This document shows positions 27,698 to 38,619 of a DNA stretch of 64,000 nt, one piece after another. The position numbers and the translations under genes were made by a program. The stretch's first letter is position 1, and the number at the start of each line of letters is the position of its first letter. The DNA lies in NCBI GenBank assembly GCA_013433145.1, contig CM024180.1:1054001-1118000 (forward strand), given 5' to 3'. Below the pieces are notes generated by a model. It had not been told where the DNA came from. It saw only the letters and a program-made list of their open reading frames with translations, and searched no databases. Source of the DNA: Ascaris suum (taxonomy: Eukaryota; Nematoda; Chromadorea; Rhabditida; Ascarididae).

Positions 27698-28314
27698 AAA
27701 AAACAATTGCTTAATCAAATAAGAGCAACGCAATCTTTCGATTGGAGATGAAGATTCCCTCAAGTATTTTTATCATTCAGCTATGACTTCCAACAATATT
27801 CATATAATCATGCATCTCTTAAATAGATAATATTAATAGCAATTACGAGTCAAAAAGAGCCAAAACAAACATACCACAATCATGTACTCTCAAAATAACT
27901 GCCCAGAACCTCTTAAAAGAGAATGACACTAAAAACTCCAATAGAATATTCATACATACCGTAAGACCTCAATTACAGTCCCATTTCATTCGATGGCTCT
28001 TCCTCAGAATCATGAAAGCGTCATAAATTCCTCCCCAACTTTGCTCTATACCCCCTCACCTGTATTCACCGTGCCCTATCGGCGAAGTTGGAAATTTCAG
28101 GTCTTCCAAAACTTATCTCCCTCAAAAAAGAAGCAAAGAAAATTATGAGTCCTCTTACCCCCCCCCCCCCTCCCCAAAGTGAACCCTCCGCAGTCAAAAA
28201 ATAAAAAAAAAGACCTTTACCTACAATTCTGAAAATATCATCGATTTGGGATATGGAATTTCATTGAAAGGGAGTTAGAATAATAAATAAAAAAATTGAT
28301 GGAATTAAATTTAC

Positions 28315-28406
28315 CGGAAGAAGTCGATCTTTGAGGAGAGAAAAGCAGCTCCACCTTAAGTGTGATATTCGTGCTGACACACGATGCAACGACGCCAAAT
28401 ACGATC
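28315..28406 (-). other. Weak exon-like segment of unknown coding status
   Basis: A 92-bp minus segment flanked by an acceptor (TTATTTCTAG) and a donor-like GTAAAT. Two of three frames are open, one reading IVFGVVASCVSTNITLKVEL. There is no family resemblance. It may be part of the same transcript as the 26.2-kb segment or a chance arrangement. Confidence 0.15.
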
Positions 28407-30760
28407 CTAGAAATAATCACAACATCGATCAACAATATTCCATTCGTCTCATAACGACCATGATAACCAATAAAGTTCAAGAATCTCAATTCTAAATACC
28501 ATTTATTACCTATAAACTCCATTTTAAAAAATTACAAATCCCCTCCCCCCTCTCAAGATAAAAATCCCCACTTTTCATCGCTCAGATAATTGACATACCA
28601 AACATGCATTCGAATAAGTGCCAGCCGACCGGCCGACAACCACCGACAATTCTAATAATGATCGACAGACAATGTTGTTATGTTGTATATCGCTAAAATA
28701 ATATCTACCTATGTGAAAGATCCGATAGCGACGTCAAAAATATTGACAAAATATCACCTAACAACTTGACTTCAGGTGACCTCAAGTTCAGGTAACGATA
28801 AGTTCTCAAGATCGGTATTATTTTATATCACGCAGGAGTAGCAATGTCAACGATGCATCATTCTGAAGCAATATTACCGACCGTTATATGCGCTCAGATA
28901 GAATTACCGCAAAAATCAGCCATTGTTATTATTGCTACTATTAGATCACCTTATGTTAAGTATCAGAACATTTTATGAAATTTGCGGAAAGTGTTTTTGA
29001 AAAATTGAAAAATTCCACTTGAATGGTTATATATCATAATTATATTTTGGATTCATTAAGTCTCAAAAGCATATCTCAACGAAGTTTGGCTATGATCTAA
29101 GGACTTGGGAGCTCGAATGCAGTTTTCTTCCTATATAGAGACAAGTTTTCCCATCCGTTCGGGTAAAAAAAAATGCTTAAACCAACAGAATTGCCATTTG
29201 AACAATTGCAAAAGGCACAAAAATCTACCAGACGAAAGCTGATATAATCGTTATTCTAGAGTGGGTATTATGCCTATTGCACTTTTATTTCTAGCTTAAG
29301 TGATTCCCGGGTTGGAATTAAACGGTAGAAAGATAGATAAACAATTAAAACACACCCATACACATACGCATATGCGCACATAAAACCGCATATGCACACG
29401 GATGCATGGTAAATTCTCTCAGGCACCTTTACCTAACCTCATTAAATTTCTCACAACAATTGAAAATCTGGCAGCGTCTGCCGAACGTCACATATTGGTG
29501 TAATGCATTCATAGTATCCTGGTCAAGCACTCTTCCCCTATACTCGCTAGGTCCTTTTAGAACCTCCTCCTATCTTTTGTCGACGTTTCCTCTAGACAAA
29601 CCTCTCACCACAAGGGTCTTTCCAAGAAAAAGCTGTTTTTTTTTTTGGCTCGCAACGACATCTGTTTTACGCAATAAAGCAACGTTTATTGCGTTTCCCC
29701 CTGTTAGAAGCCCTGCCAATTGCTCCTCGATAGTCTCCTCCTTAGAGACTTACTCCCAAGCTTTTCATCGAGATCTCTCTTGCCAAACTGTTTTTTGAAG
29801 GAGGATTTTCCTTCCTCTCCCTTCCGTCAACAAATACAAAAAAATCTGCTCGTAACGCATTATCCGAGACTGTTGAAATGTGGTGGGAGTTAGACTGGAA
29901 TTGAAAGGATTTGAGAGCAACGATCCACATTTGTCAAAAATTGCATCAGGATCGGAATCCTCTCCAATCTTCCTTCTCATCTTTCCCTAAGAATCTGAAA
30001 TGCCCAAAAATACAATGAATATAGAAATTGTCACTTTTCGGGAATTCACCTTCAAATCGCTGCATAATTTTACTCAAGGAAGGGAAACGAAAGTGCCGAA
30101 AATGTTTCTGAGGAACTAAAAGATTATGACGTTAGCCCATATCCATTCTCTTCCCTGATTACCAAATGGGAAGGGGAGGGAAAGGTGGGATTTCTTGACA
30201 TAAAAATACCGGGCTTAGCACCATCATATTCAAAGGCCCTCCACTATCGATGTAATGATGAGTGGATCATTTCCGCAACACTTGCAACAACATTTCGATT
30301 ATCAAGGGGTGCAATATTTGCACACAACATGGTTGGGATGATTTGCGGTCTTTGAAATCACGTCCAAGAGGCCGACCGCTTTCAATGACGGACAACAACA
30401 AATGAAACAGGGCGTCGAACATCCAACTGGACATGACCGGTCGCAGGCGTAAATGTTGACGTAAAACGAGTAGGAGTTAAATCAGATCCTGGTTGCGATC
30501 GGTGATGGAACTGTATTTGACTTATGGTGGTATGGAAATGGTTTAAACCTAGTCCCCATATCAGTCGCGACCGGGATCGGGTTTGATCGAGACCCATCAA
30601 AACCATGTCTTCACATGACAACTTTAAGCATTGACTGCTCCACAAAGAGGATGAGATGAGTCATAACAACACTGAAGAAAGCGAATCACTTGCAAACTGC
30701 AGACACCAACTTCTATAGCTCTTGAAGTGAAAGTAACCGGTCGAAGGACATGCACACATG

Positions 30761-30792
30761 ACACACAGACACACAGACACACAGACACACAT
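30761..30792. repeat. (ACACACAG)n octamer repeat
   Basis: Three perfect ACACACAG units and a fourth ending in T, in a GC-richer region upstream of gpb-1. Confidence 0.9.
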
Positions 30793-30939
30793 GCACAGAC
30801 ATCCCGAATCATTAAGAGTTCGCAACGAACATGCAACAGTTTGAAGAAAACAGGAAATCGCATATGCAGCGAACCTCCCGCAACATTCCCGCAACAAATG
30901 GAGTCGAAATCTTCGGCGTAATTGTCGCATGAGAAAGGT

Positions 30940-31450
30940 TTAAAAAGAGGTCTTGAGAAGATTAGTGAATTCTAGCAGCGCTGTTCCGTAGTTAATGTTT
31001 TTGAATAAGTCATAAATGAGTGTAGGGGAGGGAGTAAAGGAGAGGGATTGGGGAAGTGGGGGTAGGGGTGGGGGTGGGGGTAGTTTCGCATGCGGTCCGG
31101 AGGTCATGAGGTCTTTCTGCTTTACCGAGCTAGTATATCGAGCTTCTGCATTATGAGTTATCAGATGCAAACGTCGATCAACAATGCTTTTTTGCCGGTA
31201 GCCTATAGACAAAAGTGTTTGGATGGGTCCAGCATTAATGAGGGCCCCCGCCATGTGAAATGATGAATCCGCAGAGGTGCGGAATTTTCCACTCACGCGA
31301 GGGCCTCCGCGGGGGTTTTGGTTCTCAAAATACCCCGTGGGAAGCGCGGAGTTCCCAGAATCCCTAGCGGGGAGCGCGGAGAGATGTAAAGACGTGGACC
31401 ATGAGGTAGCCAACTTTAATAACGCTTCTTACCTTCTCAGACGTGCTCAT
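30940..31450 (-). other. GC- and G-rich islet with short start-codon exon candidate
   Basis: The minus strand carries ATG plus five codons (MSTSEK, 31450-31433) directly before a consensus GTAAGA donor. That would be a plausible tiny first coding exon, but I cannot identify the next exon. The block beyond is unusually GC-rich, has CTCCGCGCT twice in direct orientation at about 31340-31383, and gives a 157-residue minus frame (31413-30940) with a proline run. On the plus strand, 31023-31084 is a run of GGGG blocks able to form a G-quadruplex. The long frame has a segment (about residues 60-110) that looks non-random, and the block may be repeat-derived. Confidence 0.3.
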
Positions 31451-33707
31451 TTCAGTCTTACTTTCTAATCTTTTCCATCTACGATAATGCTATTCGTTCA
31501 TTGCAGGAAACGGATTCGACTTTCAATGCTCATAACTTCTTGGAGGAGTCGGATAAAGTTGATGGAATAATAACATTACATCATTTTCTTATATTCGCAT
31601 ACAATAAAGCATATCCATTAGCATAGATGTGTTTGATGTGATTTCAGTGTTCTTATCAAAATTCTAAAACATTTGCTTCTCTGATCGAAGGGGACAGAAA
31701 AATCGACCGAATAGCTGCAGGACATATGCAAATTTTTTTTTTTTTGGCACACTAACGAACGACATCTAGCTCGTTCGAAAAAATTGCTCAATCGACTTGA
31801 AAGTCGGTAAGAAGAGGTGAACTTGAAGAAGCGCGCTAACTTTTCGCTAATACATTTATATCGAAACTAATTTTCATAACTTCATTGCCATTGATTCTAT
31901 AGCTGAAAATCTCAAACAAATCAACCGACAGACACGTATATAAACAATGCATTTGCATGGAAATTATATCGCTATGATGTTATTCTGTAAATGCAAATTA
32001 GCATATGTTTATAAAAAAATTAGCATATATTTATAAAATGCAAATTTATGTTTATAAAAATGCGATAATGTTTTCATTGTTTTAAACTTTCTCATATTTC
32101 ATAGAATTTATCAAAAAGTAGGAAATTTTATTTCTAATGCCCCTGAATTGAATTGTCGATTCATCAATGCCAATTAACATTGAATACAATATAATAGAGA
32201 GGCAATAGTTTTATCGTAAATTCACTCCAAATAAAATCGACTAATTTAGCGAAATCGAATTAATTAATATGATTTCAAAAAATTTACATATATTTCGATG
32301 ATTTAAATAGAAATTTGAATAGATAGGCATGATCAAAAGATCGGAAATTAATGAGTAAATATGTTGAATTATTGAATAACTAGTAATTAGTAATTCAGTA
32401 AATATTATTGAGTAATAATTTAGTTAATGAGTAAGAAAAACTAGTAATTTTTTTTTTAAATTAGTGAGTAAAAAATTAATGAGTGAATAAAAAAAAGGAA
32501 CTAGGGAGTAAAAAAAAGTGGTGGTAAGGAGTGCAGTTGAAATTTGCAAAAAATTTTCTCTCTCTCACTTATTTTTGTGCCAAAATTTGTCAATGATTTC
32601 AATCATAGATAAATCAAGCAACATATTCACGAATCATTACGAATGGCTAAAAAGTTTTCGTTTTTTTTTTAATGTCGAAAAATGGAATGAAAATATAGTG
32701 ACTAATAGACGAGAGTGAATGCAGTGATTTGCGAGGAAAATTTTCTCTCCAAAATTTGGCAACGTTCCAACTTTGAAATTTTATACTAATTTATGAGATT
32801 TTGAAGATTTGAATCAATCATATATATAATATGAGTTTATTTGTAAAACTCTTGAAATTTACATGATTAAAATATTTTTTGAAATATTGATGAGCAATAA
32901 ATTGTTGGCTAAAATGCTAAAAAAGAGAAAAAGAAACAAGAAAAGATGAAAAAAAAAGTGGAGGCGATGGAATACTACCAATTACTAGATTCACTTTTAA
33001 AGAAAAACGATTAATAAAAAAAAAAGATATGACATTAAATTTTAATTTTAATTGTCGAATAAATTCAATGCATTTTCGACGTTAACATTTATTAGTATGT
33101 AAATATTTTTTAATTAAATTATTATTATACGTGTAAAGTGTTTAACGCCGATAATCAATGAATATTTAATACTAAAAAAAAGTTAATGTCAAACTTTACA
33201 ATTTTCTTAGAAAATGAATACAAATAAACGTTTCATAATAATTTATCGTCTCATTTATGAGAAAAATTCCTCTCCTATCGCGGTAGAAAAAAAAAACAAT
33301 ATCACCTCTCTAATGTTTTCTTAATTTTCGACGAAAATAATTCCCATATTTTCCATATATATATAAATAATTCTTTATTGTTTTAGCATTTCGGTAAATG
33401 AAGATGATCGTCTATTTCATCAATAATTCCAAAATTAAACATTTAGAAAATTATGAAAAACCATTGATAATCTCTTGATATTTATCTGAGACAAAACAAT
33501 ATCCAAAGCATTAAATTATTTCTAAGCTTATTATATTGATAAATTATACATCGTTGAATAGTAGCCGCTCATGTGCACCCTTGGTGACCCCATATATTCA
33601 AAACATGGGAAAACATGAAAGTATATATCGTCTTTTGGTAACTGTTGACAAAAAATGGTCGGTTTTTTTTTCAAAAACTGAGACCCTGGGGCATTATTCA
33701 AACTTAC

Positions 33708-33765
33708 GGTATGAATCGTGTATTCATTTTCATCAACTTCATCAATACTTATTGGCAAAAATTCT
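33708..33765 (-). CDS. Orphan exon-like segment, unknown gene
   Basis: A 58-bp minus segment between an acceptor (ATATGTTTTAG) and a consensus donor (ACC then GTAAGTTTG). It encodes 19 in-frame residues, EFLPISIDEVDENEYTIHT, of very protein-like composition, entering after a split codon and leaving in phase 0. I found no partner exon with confidence. The open frame also continues unspliced past the donor (to 33531). It could be an internal exon of an unrecognised minus-strand gene or chance. Confidence 0.25.
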
Positions 33766-35029
33766 CTAAAACATATTGAATAAGCGAAGAAATATGCAAT
33801 GCAATTGACACGATAAGTGCTTTCGTATTCGATTTATTAGAGCATGAATTATTAGTAAATAAAATAAATGCGCCCAGAACACTTATATTTTGACTGAATT
33901 ATTTGTGAAAGCGTTTATGAAAAAAATACACTACAAAAACACATCTAACTATCGGATTCTTGTAGAATTGGAAATAGATTGCTTTTATCTTTAAGAAGTA
34001 GGCAAATTTTTACCTTCAAGATCTCTTTAAGGCCTTGAGACCTTACCCTTACCTTTAGATCTAGACCCAAGACCTAAGAAGAACGTTTAAAATCAGCAGC
34101 TAAATATCTTCAAATCGACTTCTTTTAGAGTTGAAGATCAAAGTGAAAAATAGAAAAGGACATCATTGAGTGTATATTACAACTACAAAATTTCATGACT
34201 ATAGCTATATTGGCTCTTCAATTGTATTTACTAGTCTGATTAGGATGACCGACATATATGCAAGCAATACACATGCACTTTCATCGACAATATTACCATA
34301 ATTTAATTTGCATATGCAAATTTGCGAATGCGTATAAAAAATTTACATAAATGTTATTACACACAATATATAATGAAATCTGTCATAGAATTTCGGTTGT
34401 ATTCGTTTTGACGCCTAAACGGACTTCATATATTCATATATCAGGTAATTCTCAAAGAATCCATTCAAGGTGATATTCATGAAGCACTTAACAAACCAAT
34501 GAATTCAGTATTTTATTGCAAAGTTTCCCATGCAATTGCAACAGTTCAACAGCGTCAAATTTTGATTAAGACATTCATACACAACACTACAATCTTTTAG
34601 AAATTCAAAAATACGAAACGATTCAAACGATTAATAATGTTGCAGAGATAACTTCTCTCTTTTTTTTTATCGGCATAAAGGTGTTTCATTTGGTTTCTCT
34701 TTTGCAATATTTGTCCGAAATTTAGACTGAATTACGAATAAGCTGTACACGTCGTACTTCTCATTTCCTATTGTTCGATCGATTATATTCAATATCTTGA
34801 ATTTCATTATCGAATAATAGTCATATCGATAAATCGTTAAACGATACGAATCAATCGAAATTCATTTCGTCGATCAACAAAAGCGTTGATTTGCAATTAA
34901 AATCCGATTTAAATCGAGTGCAATTGAAAAATTCAATCTGTCGTCAAACGAATGCAGTTATTGATTTCTATTGAAAGACCTATGTTCTATGGAAAGCGCA
35001 GAATCTTCTCTGATTAGTACTATCATGCT

Positions 35030-35308
35030 TTATTTCATTTTATTCCAATAACAGTAGCGAATGGATAAAGCATTAAGAATAAGAGCCAACCAAAATAAAG
35101 CACAAATATCAGTGTGGTAATCAAATGAAATATTAACGGACCCATAAGCAGTTGGATGGTGGGGACCTCTTTGGACGAGCACATCAGAAGGTAATCTTTC
35201 AAAAAATTCAAAGAAAGTACGCAATGGACAGGTATTTCGTTTAGAAATTCGTCTGAAATTCGTCGAACTGCCACATAGGTTCTCATCTACTTCTTCGCAA
35301 CTCGAACA
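35030..35308 (-). CDS. Possible terminal exon or pseudogene, C-terminal membrane segment
   Basis: The minus frame is open for 92 codons (35308-35033) and ends with a TAA at 35032-35030. Codon choice looks coding (many T-ending codons such as GAT, GCT, ATT), with FFEFFERLPSDVLVQRGPHH, then VNISFDYHTDIC and a hydrophobic stretch FWLALILNAL near the end. An AATAAA poly(A) signal overlaps the stop codon at 35034-35029. Upstream the frame meets a TGA, and a protein-like frame continues only after a shift (HLIVRGIDVRVAKK in the neighbouring frame), and again at 35401-35586. This pattern suggests either a gene with exons I could not place or a broken copy. I do not recognise the family. An overlapping frame (83 codons from 35286) is the alternative. 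Confidence 0.3.
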   Translation of the reverse strand, partial: CSSCEEVDENLCGSSTNFRRISKRNTCPLRTFFEFFERLPSDVLVQRGPHHPTAYGSVNISFDYHTDICALFWLALILNALSIRYCYWNKMK

Positions 35309-37277
35309 TCAATACCACGAACAATTAGGTGGCCATCGAATTCCGATCGTTTAATGTGCAATTCTCAACACATCATCAGAGCATAGCTACGAGCTTCGAT
35401 CTATATGTAACACCAATCGACGAGAGGATTTCGAGTCATTCGATCGAACCAACTGTCTCGTCTCGCCGGCATGTGCTGTTGAACATGGCTTATCGTATCA
35501 GTTGTTGACGATTGCATCAGGCAACGCATCAGCTTTCTCCCATCGTTACCGACATGCATTCTAAGCTTGTAGGTAGCCCTACCCATTGGTTCTTCTCCTA
35601 CATTTTAAGCCGGATAGACAAGACGCACTTTAACTCATAACCGGATATGGGTTACTCTAAAGTGCTATGTTAGGTGTATAATTTCCCACCTTCCTTACTT
35701 CTATCTGAACCTACTCTATACCGCATTTCATTTTACAGATGCAACCGAAATTCGATTGAAAGCGAATGTATTTCAAAAATGTTGAATGATCAGCGAGCAA
35801 TTTCCACCGGTAAAAAAAAAAAAATCGAGTTTCGGTTGAAACCGAAAAACGTCTAAGAAAGCCGAAATAGAATTTCGGTTAGCCAAAAAAAAAACCGCAC
35901 CATTTGCCGAAAAATATTACTTTTTTTTTAATCAATAGCAATAGTGAAATTCGGATATTTCATTATACCAACCATATGAACGTTCATTATTCCTTTTTTT
36001 ATAACGAAAGATTCTAAAGGTTATCAACAGCAACGTTGAAAACAATTTTAGTCCTCCTTCGATTTCATTATAATAAAATGGTGAATATGACTAACACGAT
36101 GATAAATATTGAAAAATATAAGACTAACACCGAAATCAAACTATTTCAAGTCGACTTTGATATATCTGAGGCCCGAATGTTGCCAAAATTTTTCGTTAAT
36201 CATCGAATGAAAACTTAAAAACGAAAAAAAAATCCCCTCATGGCATCTGACATTTGGAAAACTCGAAAAAAAAATATTAAATTATAAGAAAATTTTTTTC
36301 ACCAACTCGTCAACAAATTCGACACTTTTTCTTACGAACATTTATAGCAAAAAATATCCACTCGATATACTCGTTGATGAGCTTAACTTATTTTCTCATG
36401 TGTTTATTGGTAAGTTTTCATCATAATTGCCTAGATGTGCGTTTGTGGGGGGTTGATTGATTAGAAGGAAAACGGGGCAGGGGAGATAGCTTACACACTC
36501 AACATCATCACATTTGCATTCCATAAATAATGATCACATCAATCAACGTTTAATATAGGTCGTTTCAATAATTTATATAATTATTTTAATCACTCTAATA
36601 GGAAAAGATAAAAACTAAAGAAATAATAAAAGAGATGAAATCATATCACAAACGAAAATCAACAAGTTTGTAAAGGGTGTTAAGCGTTTTTATCGAAAGC
36701 CAACAATATTACAAATGAATGACATTTATGATGGCCATTCTAGTCGAAATTTATTCCTGGCGCTAGAAAATGCTCCGACTGGAGAAACACACCTAAAGCT
36801 GAAATTTTTTTCAGGATAAATGCTTCAGGTATGAACCACAGTTTATCGCAATCACAAGCTAAAAATCGAAAACCCTCAAGCTAGCCTACATGGAACTCTT
36901 TCAGCTTTTCATTACTTAACTTTTGGTGTTTCAATTTGTGTTCCTACGACTTGTACATGATTGATAAACAATGAAAAAGAATACATTCAAATAAAAATGA
37001 GAGGAATTCTTTTTTTTTTGTTTCATAACCTAGATTGACCTACAGTTTTCGCTCATATCAATGAACACAGAAATCATTTAGTACCATATAATAAATATCA
37101 TGTTTCATCAATGCTCTACTCATCAAAGAATATAGAAGTAATTAAATACAATTAATTTCTACAAATACATTGTAATGAACTGTAAAGATAATTAAATAAT
37201 AGGCTCTTTGTGCTCTAAATTTCTACTCAATATTTATATAATGGATTAACAAATCGTAGTATTAAATAAATGTTTTC

Positions 37278-37441
37278 TTAGAGCTCAGTCTTTAAGAACA
37301 TTGATGATACGGTAGATGATGATACGGTAGCTGGAGTTGTTACGGTTGTATTTGCTAATAGATCACGATATTCGGTCACGTTAAAGCATGTAGCACTTAA
37401 ATTTGGTTGAGGGCATGATACTGGCTCAGCGACAAGCACTC
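37278..37441 (-). CDS. SLC28: SLC28 coding exon 11 (C-terminal tail and stop)
   Basis: Follows CGTATTTCAG. Reads VLVAEPVSCPQPNLSATCF, then NVTEYRDLLANTT and a Ser/Thr-rich end before TAA at 37280-37278. The sequons NLS, NVT and NTT and two cysteines fit the glycosylated extracellular tail typical of animal CNTs. Confidence 0.88.
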
Positions 37442-38533
37442 CTGAAATACGAAGTAAAAATAATGAGGTAAACAGATGGAACAAAATTCATTAACTACTA
37501 AGGGAGTTGCGAATTTTTTTTTTTCACTGCGATGTTATTTAATGCAATTGTCAAGCGTTAACCGTCATTACTCCTGGGCATGAGGTATGTGTGTTTTTAT
37601 AGATTGGTTTCCAAAAAAGTTGTGTTTTAATCGGAACTTGAGTACCGAACGTATGCGAAACGATGAATGAATAGAAAAGAGGCGAGAGGAGATGGGGGGT
37701 GGGGGGGGGGGATGGGGGAAGGGAATAGCAGGGCCAAAGCGAAGTTGTGGAGAGGAGAGAAAAAAGAGACAAGAGAGGGGGAGACGAGTGAGAGATGAAC
37801 GAACAGATAGAGTTTCGTAGCTACCTCCACACTTGGCAATTATTTCCGCTTATCAAAATCACAAACTAAAATGATTAAGGGCGAAATCCTATTACCGAAT
37901 AAATTAAAGATTATGTGCTAACATTTGGGAAAAAAATGGAGGTATATTCCTCCGATAATCCATAAAAATGCATTGTTTCGATCTCGATAACCGCCTAATA
38001 TCGTCTATTAGTAATACCATATATGCGATTTGCTGCCTACGTAAATCACTACAATTGCGTCGCATAATCGTTAACACCATAATTTGCAGATATCATTCCT
38101 TGCGGTAATACTTTCGATTGCTTATCAATAAATAAATGCGACAAATGCTTTACATATGCAAAATTTTATCCATATGATTATGCGATGCGATAAAATCGAA
38201 TTATTTTTTTGCTTGAAAATTTGCGCAGCGATTATATTTTTGGGAATAGATCTCTTGCTTTTTAGGATAATCGAATAGCGGCTATGTGGAAATTCGGCTG
38301 AATTATAAAAATGCATAACGTATCAATAATATCGAATATATTTTCACATTTGAAGAAAAATTACAGTTTTCTTTCTGCTTTATAATGTTCAAAGAATTTC
38401 TCTCACTGAATCTTTTTTTCCTAGTAAAATTATAAGTTTCAAATATGAGTGAAATATATAACATATTGTTTGTTTCAAGATTTTTCAAAGGATTTTTCCC
38501 TATAATGAAAGAATATTCTCGAAATTATGAAAC

Positions 38534-38619
<86 letters not shown>

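Larger units (their letters stand above)
22651..30939. other. Non-coding DNA upstream of gpb-1 with scattered GC-richer islets
   Basis: Mostly A/C-rich plus-strand DNA like the gpb-1 intron. Named contents: a 16-bp tandem repeat at 23077-23134, a C run at 24268-24284, a (TA)n array at 25227-25295, a GC-richer islet at 25.43-25.70 kb, a possible spliced non-coding exon at 26164-26360, a C run at 27504-27519, a near-perfect palindrome at 27660-27697, a weak exon-like segment at 28315-28406, and an ACACACAG repeat at 30761-30792. The 130-residue plus frame at 29406-29798 and the 87-residue minus frame at 30382-30645 resemble nothing I know. Confidence 0.6.
31451..37277. other. AT-rich intergenic DNA downstream of SLC28
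   Basis: Very AT-rich, roughly balanced between strands, unlike the A/C-rich DNA to the left. Apart from the exon-like frames at 33.7 and 35.0 kb and a set of short hairpins around 35.82-35.88 kb, I see only short repeats and A or T runs. No clear poly(A) signal of the standard AATAAA form was seen in the first 200 bp after the SLC28 stop. Confidence 0.6.

Noticed and set aside
29406..29798. A 130-residue plus-strand frame
   Set aside because: No motif, no flanking splice signals or leader. Length alone is not compelling in this composition, though it is the best remaining chance frame upstream of gpb-1.
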